DNA of 64,000 bases. Source: Catenaria anguillulae PL171 (lineage: Eukaryota > Blastocladiomycota > Blastocladiomycetes > Blastocladiales > Catenariaceae). The stretch is from NCBI GenBank assembly GCA_002102555.1, contig MCFL01000016.1:372001-436000 (forward strand), written 5' to 3'. Positions within the stretch are counted from its first letter, which is position 1; every line of letters begins with the position of its first letter. The notes beneath the pieces are model-generated. The model ran no database searches. It was not told where the DNA came from and saw only the letters and a list, made by a program, of their open reading frames with translations. This document shows positions 45,626-57,541 of the stretch, one piece after another. A program made the position numbers and the translations under genes.

Positions 45626-46246
45626 CGCCATGCCATTTCGCCAGGTGTGCCAGGTCGCTGACGCCAGGCTAGAGCCGAAAATAAAATAGCAACCGGCTTC
45701 TCCACGGCCCGGCTACCATCACCGCACGGTCATACCAAGTCATTATCTCGTTGGTTCAAATCACACCAAGCCTTGACTCTGTTGGACATGCGTATGCTGG
45801 CGTGACCATGGTAATGATTCGGTGCATCGGCTTCCAAGCTCACATGAAACGGCCTCGACAATGCACCAACCATTATCGCCTCACAACCAACCGCAATTGC
45901 GTTTTGTGTGAGCTGGCACACAGGGTCACACGACCCATTTTTCTTGGCTAAATCGGTCGACATCACAAACGGCCGCGACCGCGCAGGAGTCACCGCCCGT
46001 TCAACACCACCGCCACGGGCTGGAGACAATAAGGAGCAGTCGAGCTTGCCCTCCCCGTTCAAATACGGACCCACCACCCATGCTCCTATGCGCGAGACTT
46101 GATCCACCGAAGTCGCTACAAAGGTCCACCCAACGAGCATCATTTAGACCTGCCGACATATCCCTCACCCGGCCAACCGTAGACCTCGTTCTCGTCCTTC
46201 GCTCGACCTTTGACCCATCACTTTCACACCCACCGGCACACACCCA

Positions 46247-49181
46247 ATGACGGAAAAGATCGAAAAGCCCGTCAAGGAGGCCGGTGACCTCGAAAAGCAA
46301 GAATCATCGTTCGTTGTCGACGCTGTATGTTTCTGCCTGACCACCTTAAGATTCCTAGCATGACCTGGGCACTTACCGGCAACCGCCTTGCTTGAAAACA
46401 CAGGAATTCGAAAAGATCGTGAGCGGCTTGGCGCCGACTACAGATGATGTCTCGACGCCCTCGCTGACGTTCCGTGTGTTTGTGCTCGGCTTCATCTTCT
46501 GCTTTGCGCTCGGTGCCATCAACACGCTCTTCATGTTCCGTGCCAACCCGTACTCTGTCTCGTCCTACGTCGCCACGCTTTTGTCGTACCCGTTGGGCGT
46601 GTTGATGGCCAAGACGTTGCCGCGCTTCCAGTTCAATTTCCTCGGGATTCCCATCGATACCAATCCCGGGCCATTTTCCGTCAAGGAGCATGTGCTGATT
46701 GGAATTTTTGGTTCGACGGGTGCATCCGGCATCTACGGAGTCGACAATTTGGCCGTGCAAGAGATCTTTTACGACTTGGACATTGGCCACTTTTGGGGAA
46801 TCTTGTTCTTGCTCACGTCGTCGACCCTCGGGTTCGGTATTTCTGGCATCTGCCGTCGTTTCCTCGTCCGCCCCAAGCACATGATTTGGCCCACGGTCCT
46901 TCCCTCGGTCGCCCTTTACACCACCTTGCACCACGTTGACACGGCCGCGGTCAAGGACGATGGCAAGAAGCACATGTCGCAGCTCAAGGTGTTTGGTATC
47001 GGTGCCCTCGCCATGGGTATCTGGCACTTGTTCCCCAACTACATTGCTCCCAGTACGTCACGGAATTTTTCATGTATTTGCTTGGCTTGATCATTAGGTG
47101 GGCGATCACTGACTGCCTCGCTTTTGTCTCGCGTCTCACAGTGCTCCAATACCTTCCCCTCCTCTGCTGGTTCTCGCCCAAGGACAACCTCGTCCTTCAG
47201 CGACTTGGCTCTCCGCAATGGGGTAACGGTATTCTTTCGCTCACCTTGGACTGGTCGGCTGTTGGTTCGGGTCCCATGTCGATTCCCTTCTGTACGTAAC
47301 ACCTCAGTCAAATCTGTCGCAACTCGATCACTCCGAACGGCCACCTGACGCACATTTTCTCCCTTACTTGACGTACTTAGGGGCTGCCGCCAACCAGATC
47401 ATCAATGCGGTCCTTTTTGTCTGGATTATCGCTCCCATTTCACACTACCAAAACTGGTTCAACCAGCCCAAGTCGTCCGACGGCACCAACACGACGCGCT
47501 TGTTTGACAAGAACGGTGTTCCGTTTGCCGGCAACTCTGTCGTCGACAAGGTCACCAAGGACTTGATTGTGTCCAAGTTTGAGGAGCGTGCCCCGATCCA
47601 CTTTACCAGTACGTCTTTTGCATTATTTCGTCGTTGTTTCTCGTGCAATACTGACACGAACTTACAACGCACCTTCAGCCCAATTCTGCTTTGCCTACTT
47701 TGGCCATTTCGCCTCGCTTGTCGCTGCTGTGACGCATGCGGTAGTTTGGTATGGCTCAGACATTGCCAACCGCTTCAAGAAGAGTATGAGCGATGGTGCG
47801 TGCTGTTTCCCGCTCCGTTTCAACCGTGGTTCCCACTCCGCGATGTGTTTTTGCCCCCAAAACTCACGAAATCTCAACCGCCCGCTCACTCATTCATTCC
47901 CTTGACAGACGCCGATGCCGATGATATCCATTGTCAGCTCATTGACAAATATCCAGAGGGTGGGGAACTTTCTCTTGACATTTTGCCTTTGGTTGGTCCA
48001 ATTCTGACGTTGCTTTTGCACCAACAGTCCCCGACAACTGGTACTACGTCTTCTTTGCATTCACGGCCATCCTCTCGATCCTCGTCGGCCAGTTATCGGC
48101 CATCAACATGCCGTGGTGGTCCATGCTGCTCGTCATCGTCATTTCCTTCACGGGCACGATTCCAATTGCCATTGTGCTCGCCACGGCCGGTGTTGCGCTG
48201 TACATGAACGTGGTCAGTCAATTCATTATCGGTCTCCTCATGCCCGGCAAGCCAATTATCATGATGGCTTTTAAATGTTTCGGAGTCACCGTTTCCATGC
48301 AATGCCTTACGCTCTTGACGGATCTCAAGCTCGGTCACTACATGAAGATTCCGCCCCGCCACATCTTCATTTCGCAGATTGTCGCGCAAGTTTTGGTATG
48401 TCTGGTGTCTTTTCTTTTCTGCATTCAGCCGGTTTGGATGAGCATGATTCTTACATGAACACCGATCTCCCTCGCGTCTTTGTGTTGTTGTCTCACAGAG
48501 TGTCTTCATTTGCTACGCTACGATGCGTATCTGGCTCCTCGACCCCAAGCACTCTGTCTGGGTCCGTGCCACGGCTGCTGAAAAGAAGACCATGACGGCT
48601 GTTGAGAAGAGTTGGACGAGTTACACATTCAATGGTTCGTTACCACTTTACATTACTATGGGTCATGACTCGTTTCTGACAAGCTGCGATTCGCTCATGT
48701 AGTCTACTACTCTGCCTCGCTCATCTGGGGTGCCATTGGCCCAAAACGCTTCTTCTTCGACTCGCAATACGGCTCCATTATCATTGGCGGTGCCATTGCC
48801 GGCCTCATCCTCCCGATCCTCCTCAAGATGTGCCACAAGTTTATCGGCGGCGGCATCTGGCAACTCATGCACCCGGCCCTGTTGTTGTCGCCCGCATCGC
48901 CCGGCGCCAACAACGGTATTTGGCTCACGTCCTTCTTGCTCAGCACCTTCACCCAGTTCTACATGTACCGCTGGCACCAAGGCACGTGGAAGCGGTACAA
49001 CTATGTGCTCGCGACCGGCTTTGATATCGGTGTGGCCATTACGACCTTGCTCATTACCTTTGTCTTCTCCAACTGGGAGTTCCCGTCACACTTCTTCAAC
49101 CACGGGTCAGATTCCGAGTCGACTGCACATGGCACTGGACCGTACTATGATTGGTGTTACGTTGAGGAAGCAGAGGCGTAA
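46247..49181 (+). CDS. OPT-family oligopeptide transporter
   Basis: Nine exons with GT-AG junctions and intact frame: 46247-46324, 46404-47052, 47142-47291, 47381-47608, 47679-47795, 47909-47959, 48028-48395, 48499-48634 and 48703-49181, giving 751 residues. Family hallmarks: an early helix FVLGFIFCFALGAINTLFMFR; NPGPFSVKEH, the conserved NPGPF-KEH motif of OPT proteins; LPLLCWFSPKDN; WAAANQIINA; and PHRIFISQ-like PPRHIFISQIVAQVL. About 14-16 helices are predicted. OPT proteins import small peptides (or metal chelates in the YSL branch) with protons across the plasma membrane; the NPGPF motif favours the peptide branch. The short cytosolic N-tail is acidic/basic and carries lysines that could be ubiquitinated. 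Confidence 0.92.
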
Positions 49182-49488
49182 GGTATTTTGTCGAGTTTCT
49201 GTAGTCGATATCATTGTCTTTTTTGTTGTGTGCCTGTGTCGTATTTCACATGTATTGTCCACTTTTTCCCGAGTAAAGATTTTCTTACCTGCTGCTCTGA
49301 TTCAGCGAGCCGCGGACGTGTCCGATCAGAAGCGCCGACTCGGAGCGGTTGCGAACACAACAAAAATCATCGATAACGCACAACTGTACATGGATGGCAG
49401 TGGCACCTATGATATGTAAGTATTACCCAAGTGTGTGCAAAAGTTCATGGAATTCACCAGCCGCACTCTGGCCCGCCGTCCTTGAAGC
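49182..49488. other. Intergenic spacer
   Basis: 307 bp between the OPT stop and the next ATG. A reading frame continues through it in another phase, but nothing family-like is seen. Confidence 0.4.
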
Positions 49489-52261
49489 ATGTCCGCTGAC
49501 CGCAGCCGCCCGCCGTCCTCGTCGCACTCGCGCAACCGCAGGCCTCACACGGCGCCTACTGCCGGCCTCGACGCCGGGCCCAGTGGTGCCGACGCCCGCT
49601 CCTACTCGTCGGCCGCAACCGCCGCCGCCACCACCAGCAAGGCTCACCCTCCGTCCGGCGGCGGCTGGGCACAAAAACCCAAGCAAGAGCCCCGGGAACC
49701 TTTGACCCGCCCAAATGGCCCGCCGCCGACGGTTTTTCAGTTCAATGGCAACCCATACGCCAAAAACCTCTCGACCATGTCGTCCGCCACGGACCTATAC
49801 AGCCCCGCATTAGAGCATGGACCGACTCCGCCGGCTGACCAGCCCGGGTGCCATGAGCACCGCAGGTCATGCCGCGTTCAGTTGCCGAATGGTGAGTGGG
49901 CAGAAATGGTGCTCGCCGAAACCTGGACTGATGCTGATGCACATGTCGACTGGTTGTTGGAGGATGCTGTTGTGGACGGGTTTGTGACCCAGGATTCTCT
50001 GAGTACGTCAATGTTCTGAGCAGGCGGCGCTCAACTCGGCCAGACAGTGCCTCTCCCTTTTTTTCTCACCGTGTGTTTTGTGCCGTTCTGTCTGTAGAAC
50101 GCATCAAGCTCGAAGATAGGAAGCGTGCAAAGGCAAACGCCGCCGCCATTGCAGCGCAGCCTGACCCTTGGGGCGACGCTTCGTCCTCGACAGCCGACGA
50201 CTTCGCCGACATGGCGGCCGGCACAGGCTCATCCAGTTCCAATTCTCGTTCCGCCTCTCCTCACCCTCATCATCGCACCACATTCCCGCAACAACGCACT
50301 TATTCCGCCACCGAGGACCAGTCGTACTTGCTTGGCCTCGACACGGAATCATACCATTTACGTGTCGAATCCGCAACCACTCACGCCTTTTGGCGCAAGT
50401 TTCCGGCAACCATCCAATTGTCTTCTCGGCTTCGTGTGCTCGTTGTGCCCGTGTACTGGCTCGTAGCGCATCAGAATCAGCCCGTTTCCCATCGATTCCG
50501 ATCTCTCTTTTCGCAATCCAACGTGAGGTGGACAGGCGTTGGATTGGCTGGCGATTTGTCGCCATTCCAAGACACGCTCCAAATAAAACTGCCGCGAGAC
50601 CGGATTGTGGATGCAGACGCCATTGTCAACAAGTGGCGGATTCCTGGATCGTTGGACGAACTTGCATACCAATTGACAGATCTCTTTTCACGCGCTTCTC
50701 CTGACACTTCAATGGATACCGACTCTTCCGCTGTCCAATCCTTTGGCGACATTGCCATTGACCCACAGCCCACCATCTCTGCCAAGTTTCTCAACAACTA
50801 CCACACGCACATGTCAACGTGCCCGACCTGTTTGCCCAATCTTGCTTCGCTCGACCCCGCGCACATCCCTCCCTTCTTGTACCTCGAGGACGGGCTCATC
50901 GGCATTGGCACGGGGCCAACGTACCCAAACCTAACTGTCGGGTGGAAATCCAAGCACCTGTCCATGACCAACTGGGACGTAGCCCCACACCACTGGACGT
51001 CATCCATGCTCATCTACTCTGGCCTCGACGCCCTGGCCTCGCGCGCCGTCGGTGTCGCCATCATGCCCGTCATCAACCCATACACGTGGATTCATGCCAC
51101 CACATCGCCCGACCCGCCCATGCGCATTTCCTCGCATTACCAGTTGCCGCACGTGCGCCAGTTTCCTGGCGCACCGCTCGAGTGGCTGCGGTGCACATTG
51201 GCGCACATTGTGACATGCCGCGAAGCTGGACGCCCGAGCGTCGCTACCGTGCACAAGTATGTGTCGACGTGGAAGCTGCTCAAGGGCATCAAGAGCAGAA
51301 GAGCAGTCATGTTGGACGCCATCGACTGGTTTGTCACGACGGGTGTGGTCACGGCCGTGGACCAGCTAGGGAACAAGGTGGACAATGTCAAGAGTGCGAA
51401 CGAGGCCAACGTGTACTTAACACACGTTTGCTTGGCAGCCACGCTCGTGCCAAAGGTTCCACCGCAACCGATGCTCGAGCACCCCGGGGGCGTTCCTGCG
51501 CCGGGCGACTGGATTGCGTTTGTCTCGCAAGAGTATCCGCGTGTCCCCGGTTACGGCGACCATGTGACGAGCGAGGCCGTGCACGAGTTTCTTGCGCGGA
51601 CGCATCCGGCATTGGCCTTGTTTGACGAGTCGGACAGCTTGCGGGTGGCCAAAGCTTGGGTCGATGCGGCGCCTGAGGAGGGTGTGCTGGCCTTGATTCA
51701 GGATTTGAAGAAGCAGGTGGCGCAGATGGAGAGGGCGCTGGTGGATCGCGCAGCGGCAAAGAGGGAGGAGAGGGCGGAAAATGGCGGCAAAAAGAAGCGA
51801 AGCAGGGGCAAGGGCAAGGAAAAGGGCAAGGGTGTTGATGGCAAGGATGGCAACGAGGAGCAAGCGCAAGGCGTACGTTGTGGACTGCAACACGTTTCAT
51901 CCTGGATCAAGCGCAAGTTGCGAGTATGGATCGCTAACACCATCACTGGCGCTCGTGTACCTAGGAGACTCCCCAAACCGCTGACTCTGCCGTCATTGAG
52001 CATAAGAGTTTGCCACCCTCTGTCACTGCCAAACGCCGCAGCAGCGAGAGTCGGCGCGAATCGACTTGGGCTGCACCTGCTCCGTTCGAGAATAGTGGCG
52101 ATCCCTCATTTGAGGGCAAGAAGCATAGAGCCGAAGGGCATGATGTGGATGGGCGCAGTGGGCATGGTCATCGTGGCCGTGGCGGCCGTGGGCGCGGGCG
52201 CGGCGGAAATAGGGGTGGCTCGGCCAATGGAGGAGGTACATCACGGATTGTCCCTGCATGA
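49489..52261 (+). CDS. Unrecognised protein with C-terminal RGG-rich tail
   Basis: Three exons: 49489-50002, 50098-51872 and 51965-52261, giving 861 residues. Splicing joins QDSL to RIKLEDRKRAK and EEQAQG to ETPQTADSAV. I do not recognise a domain. Residues 1-100 are low-complexity. A globular region spans about residues 100-700 and includes a CPTCLPNL pair and regularly spaced Trp. A predicted coiled coil follows (LIQDLKKQVAQMERALVDRAAAKREER), then a Lys/Gly-rich stretch (KKKRSRGKGKEKGKG). The end is a Gly/Arg-rich block (GHRGRGGRGRGRGGNRGG) like those of RNA-binding proteins. Probably binds RNA or ribonucleoprotein; this is an inference from the tail only. Confidence 0.75.
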
Positions 52262-53670
52262 TGGCCGCAGCTCGTCAAATGGTTGATTCGCTCAGAATGG
52301 TATTTCCTTTATCTTTGACTCTCAATGCCCATCCACCATTTTGGGCACATTTTTGTTACTTCCTTTCGATTGTTTCTAAGTGTTATCATACACGAGAGTG
52401 ATTTCATTCATTGCACCATGATTGTGCATCCCATTACTGCCCACGAGCAACAGCGAGCAACCCACAACACTCTTCATAGCCGGCAAGACTCATTTCCGCC
52501 CATGCCCAACCATCTGCTGCAAAGCTCAAGTTTGTGTTTCTTCCTGTCCGAACCCCACTTGCCTGCTCTCGACATCCAAACAGCGGCGTACTTGGCGAGT
52601 GCATTGTCCGCTTGCGTCACACGGATACCCAGCCCACTGCCGCCGGCCGCCGGCGAAGCATCATCTTCCCGGTCTTGTACACTAAGATCAACACCGCAAC
52701 CGCATAAACGAGTATGTTGGTTCGAAAGTACGTGCGTCGATTTCGGCGATATGCCGCGCCAGCGAATGCGAGCAAGAGCCAAAGCAGGCGAAAAACAAAG
52801 CGACGGATCTTGGATTCCCGTGTGGGCGAGTGAAAGGTGAGCACTAAAGCTGTGGAGAGCGAGACCCCAGCCTAATGATGGAGATGAAGGCGCGCGGGCG
52901 GATGCGGATGTGATGTGGTTCGACTTGTGGTTTGGGTGGAGGCATGGAGGTCACCGACCTCGGGCAGAATGTTTGCGCTGCCAGCATGCAGTACATTATA
53001 TGACGGCACGCATGTCCACACAATGTATACGTAAGAACGATTCACAGCTGATCACAAACTTGACGACGCATTGAATGTTTCAAATGTCCCGGCGCAAGAC
53101 AGCTCCACATGGGCCCAGATGACCACGCCAATTGTTACACCGCCACAATGGCCCACACAACCAAGACAAGGTGTGGCGTTGACTGTCTTACCTACGGACG
53201 ACTCGTTGTGGACCCACACCGCGCACTTCCTTGATTCGCGGCGGCATTGCCTGCAGCTGGGTACACCAGTCGCGACCGGAGGTCTGTGCTTGGCGGCGCG
53301 GGGCGTCTTGCTGGCCCACACCCTCAACGCCACATACAAAGCCGCTGCTGCATGCATGAAGGACGCAAGGCGATAGATTCTAGAACGAGAGATTCGAAAT
53401 AAAATAAGTTGATGAGCTTGCCAAGACTTCTTCCAGAAACCGACGGCACTTCCATGACAGTACATAAGTCGACGCGAGGACTGAGCCTGTTCTGGTCACA
53501 CACATGTTTACCTACCAGGGAATGCCAGGCAACCCATTGCCCTGCATTCACCCAACAGCAGCTCAAGCACCTGCGGCGACGAATCTGTGATAAAGGGCAA
53601 GGAGACCCGCCTATTGCTTGGCTGACTTGACCGGCACTGCATCATTCCTCACCATTTATTCCACTTCTGC
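52262..53670. other. Intergenic region left of the retrotransposon
   Basis: 1.4 kb. Minus-strand frames at 52617-52844 encode two hydrophobic stretches (VFRLLWLLLAFAG, ILVYAVAVLILVY), and 53052-53465 encodes a signal-like start (MHAAAALYVALRVWA). They could be exons of a small membrane-protein gene, but no joined model is convincing. 53666-53670 is the left target duplication. Confidence 0.35.
53666..53670. repeat. Target-site duplication, left copy (TCTGC)
   Basis: TCTGC directly precedes the left LTR and is repeated at 59045-59049 directly after the right LTR. Five bp is the usual length for Ty3/gypsy integrase. Confidence 0.9.
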
Positions 53671-53936
53671 TGTAACGGATCGACAGAAGGGAGGCTGGCA
53701 AGTGCTCACGAGAGAGATTCCCAAGACAGAAGAGTGTGTATACTCAAAGACAAGAAAGATCCGCAGTAGGAAGAGAACAAGATAATCAACTCAAAGATGC
53801 AGAGAGGGAGAACGTGGACGGGGGTCCGATGGGTTTATGTACAAACATGAAAAGGGTGACGCGTCCAAACGGCGTAAGAAAATGAAATGCAAACAGGAAA
53901 ACAAGGAACCATGTCACGATACGGGGGATCGTGACA
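53671..53936 (-). repeat. LTR (3' LTR of element)
   Basis: 266 bp bounded by TG...CA, with short inverted ends (TGT...ACA). It appears identical to the copy at 58779-59044. Confidence 0.97.
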
Positions 53937-53939
53937 TTA

Positions 53940-53949
53940 CCCTCTCCTC
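53940..53949 (-). promoter_or_regulatory. Polypurine tract
   Basis: GAGGAGAGGG on the minus strand, four bases before the 3' LTR, overlapping the pol stop codon (53948-53950). It has the expected position for plus-strand DNA priming. Confidence 0.8.
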
Positions 53950-56900
53950 AACGCCGGTGTCCCACAGGCGCGCGTAGTGTTGGCTTGTCCGGATTTTGGG
54001 AATGGAATTCACGGACGAGGTCTGCGGCATTTGAGAGATGCGACCTAGGTTCCCAAGAGGCTTCGCCAAGTGGGTAGCCCTTCCAAGATACAAGATACTG
54101 AAGGCCACGTCCAACACGCCGGGAATCCAAAATGCGCTCGACTTCATACTCGGTGACACCTTCGATTTCCACAGGAGGAGGTGGCGGTTGATGACGACCG
54201 GGAATGGATGATTCGCGGTATGGTTCAAGCAAGGACACATGAAAGACAGGGTGCAACCGGACAGTGGGTGGAAGTGTGAGCTTGTATGCCACGTCGTTGA
54301 TGATGGACTCAATCGGAAATGGGCCAATGCGCTTATAATCAAGTTTGCCACAAGGACGGGTGGTCTTGATGTTTGCGCGTGAGAGCCAGACGAGATCACC
54401 AATCTTGAGTTGAGGTTGCTCCAAGCGGTGGCGGTTGGCGTGTCGTTTCTGTCGCTCTTGTGCTGATTGGAGATGCGAGACAAGGCGGGAGCGAGCATTT
54501 TCAAGGTCACGAATGCGCTGCTCGGCGGCAGGGATGGAGGAGGAGTGAGGCTGAGATACAGAGAACCGAGGGTGAGTGCCATAGTTGGCAAAGAATGGGG
54601 ACATGTTGATGGACTCTTGATGCGCCTGATTGTAAGAAAACTCGGCCATGGGAAGTAAATCAGGCCAGTTGGATTGGTCGTAATCGGCAAAACAACGAAG
54701 GTACTGCTCCATGATTTGATTGATGCGTTCAGTCTGCCCATTGGACTGAGGATGAAAAGCAGATGAAAGGTTGACCTTGACCTCGAGGAGTTCCAACAAC
54801 CGGGCCCAAAAGCGAGAGACAAACTGAGGGCCGCGATCAGACACAGCATCATCGGGCAATCCATGCAAACGAACAATGTGACCCAAAAACAGAGAGGCGG
54901 TTCCTTCGGCGTCAATGGCCTTGGTGGTGGCAATGAAGTGGGCCATTTTGGTGAGACGATCTGTGACGACAAGGATGGAATCGACACCTTGGACTGGAGG
55001 AAGATCTGTCACAAAATCGAGGGAAACTGAACCCCAAGGACGAGACGGAACAGGAAGAGGATTGAGAAGCCCAAATGGAGCATGACGGGCTGATTTTGCA
55101 CGCTTGCAGACGTCACACGAATTGACATAATCGGCTACCATGGATTTGAGACCAGGCCAGGTATACTCGCGAAGGATCAACTTGAGAGTCTTATTGATGC
55201 CGAAATGGCCAGCGAGTTTGCTGTCATGATACTCAGAGAGAATGTGAAGCCGTTTGTCAGGCGATGGAATCGTGCGGGCTGAGGATGCAGTCGTGAGCGG
55301 GGATGCTGTCGTGAGTGATGGAGCAGGAGTGAGAGCTGACAAAGAGTCTGGAAGCAAGATCGCCGAAAGGATTTGCTCAGGGCGGAGCAGGACCTGCAAG
55401 TGTTTGTCTTCCCCCACCTCAAGCTCAAGCTCACTGCGACGCGAGAGAGCATCGCATGCCACGTTTTGCACTCCGGGGCGGTACAAAATGACAAAATTGA
55501 AATCAGACAAGAACATTGACCAGCGAACTTGACGGCGGTTGAGATGCTGAGCAGACATGAAGTACTGGAGGTTACGGTGATCCGAGAGCACAGTGACACG
55601 GTGGGGAGAGCCGATGAGAAAGTGACGCCACTCTTTGAATGCATTGACAATTGCCAACAACTCCTTGTCGTGGACATCGTAATTGAGCTCGGCAGCAACC
55701 AGCTTGCGAGAGAAGAAAGCAACCGGGTGCTGGGCAGAAGGATCTGCTGAACCTGGCTGTGACAAGATGGCACCAAGAGCAAAATCTGACGCATCGGTCT
55801 CGACAGTGAACGGCGCTTCAAGGTCAGGATGGGCGAGAATCGGAGCTGACATGAAAGACGCTTTGAGAGTGTCAAAGGCATGCTGGGCAGAATCGGACCA
55901 CTCGAAAACAGCAGACTTGGCCGTAAGTGCATGGAGGGGCGCGGCAATGGAAGCGAAATTGCAAATGAAGCGGCGATAAAAGTTCGCGAAGCCGAGGAAA
56001 CGTTGAACACCCTTGACACTTGTCGGGGGCTGCCAATCCACAATTGATTGCACCTTTGACTGGGCCATGGAAACGCCGTTGTGCGAGACAATGTAGCCGA
56101 CAAATTCGACTTCAGTCGCATCAAACACGCACTTCTGAAGGTTGAGACAAAGATCGTGATCACGCAGGCGTTGAAGAACCATGCGGACGTGCATCTCATG
56201 GTCCTCCTCATTCTCGGAAAATATGAGAATGTCGTCAAGATAAATGACCACAAAGATATCAATCATGTCGTGGAAAATGTCGTTCATGAAGTACTGAAAG
56301 ACGGCTGGGGCATTGGTAAGGCCAAATGGCATGACAAGGTACTCAAAAAGGCCGTAGATGGTCTTGAATGCAGTTTTCCACTCATCGCCTTCGCGAATGC
56401 GGACACGGTTATACGCGGCAGGAAGGTCGAATTTGGAGAATCGGCGGGCGCGGGACAGACGGCTGAGAAGCTGATTGATCAGAGGAAGAGGATACCGGTT
56501 TCGGATTGTGATTTTGTTTAGTTTGCGATAGTCAATACACATGCGCAACGTATTGTCTTTTTTCGGAACAAAGAGAACTGGAGACGACACGCGTGACTTG
56601 GATGGACGAATGAAACCATTGGTAAGCTCCTCATCAAGGCGCGACTTGAGCTCCTTTGCCTCGTCCGCAGCAAGGTGATAAATGGGACCGGTAGGGAGTG
56701 GAGCACCAGGTTCAAGATCAATGGCGCAATCATAAGGCCGATGCGGAGGAAGCACCTTGGCTTTGGATTTTTCAAACACGTCGGCAAAATCGCGGTACTT
56801 TGACGGGATTACCGAAGGTGCTGAGGAAGTTTTGGGTGTGCTGAGGACGGAACGAAGCATGACCGAAGCTGAGACTGCATGGGAGCACGGAAACGTGATG

Positions 56901-57534
56901 GAGCCAGTAGACCAGTCAATACTTGGATTGTGCTGACGGAGCCATGGGATGCCAAGAATAATATCAGCGTGTGGACAGGGAAGGACATCTAAAGTGAGTG
57001 TTTCTACATGGGAACCAACAGATAACGTGATGTTGGGTGCTTCATGGGTAAGATCTGGAAGCGGACGCCCATCTATAGCTGCAGCTGAGAGCGGCTCGGA
57101 TTTTTCGGATAATGGAACATGGAAAGATTGAGCAAAAGCAAGACTGATAAGGTTGGTAGTTGAGCCACAGTCTATCATGGCACGGCATGGTGTTGGCCTT
57201 GTACTGGATGGTAAATGAAGAGACACGGAAAGGATCAGAAGCTGAGACGGGTTGGAAATGTGGAAAGCAGACGGCGCTGGCGCGGCTGATGCGCACACGC
57301 AGGAAAACGGCTTGGAACGGATGGCCGTATGCACACGGAAAGGGACCTCTGGAACTGAAGGAACAGAAATGGATTCACTTGAACCATTGGAGGTGACTGG
57401 AGTCGAGACAGAGTTGACAGAGTCGAGGTTAACAGGAACAGGATTGCAAGATGGATCTTGACCGGAAACAAACGGTTTGCGAAAAGTGAAAGTCCGACCA
57501 GAGCTAGTGATGATCGCTAACTCTGAGATTTCCC
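53948..57534 (-). CDS. Retrotransposon Pol polyprotein (PR-RT-RH-IN-chromodomain)
   Basis: Open in the -1 frame relative to gag. The frame opens at a TAA just upstream of the slippery site and runs to the stop at 53948; it has no ATG near its start, consistent with expression by frameshifting. Numbered from 57334: aspartic protease motif IDCGST at 54-59; RT with FSKFDLPAAYNRV (~299-311) and the YLDD active site (365-368, about 56242-56231); RNase H (TDASDFALGAIL); integrase with HHCC zinc motif (HDSKLAGHFG...CDVCKRAK) and D,D-35-E residues in SLDFVTDLP, VSDRGPQF and NGQTERINQ; and a C-terminal chromodomain (YEVERILDSR, YLVSWKGYP, SWEPRSHL). Chromodomains direct integration toward particular chromatin. 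Expected products are cleaved in virus-like particles. Confidence 0.95.
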
Positions 57535-57541
57535 GTTTCCC
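57499..57541 (-). promoter_or_regulatory. -1 ribosomal frameshift signal at gag-pol overlap
   Basis: The slippery heptamer G_GGA_AAC (57541-57535) is in phase with the gag codons. A 9-nt spacer follows (57534-57526), then a stem of nine pairs: CAGAGTTAG (57525-57517) against CTAGCTCTG (57507-57499), with one G-U pair and a 9-nt loop. The gag TAG forms the end of the 5' arm. A one-base back-slip here enters exactly the open pol frame. Confidence 0.8.

Larger units (their letters stand above)
43720..46246. other. Gene-poor region with SNF2 relic and short repeats
   Basis: Contains the SNF2-like pseudogene remains at 43930-44800 (-), a hairpin at 45468-45518 and a 20-bp tandem duplication at 45586-45625. 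The rest, up to the OPT promoter, shows no convincing gene. Confidence 0.5.

Noticed and set aside
48730-49419. 229-codon ORF overlapping the last OPT exon
   Set aside because: It is an out-of-frame reading of the clearly homologous OPT exon 9 (48703-49181).
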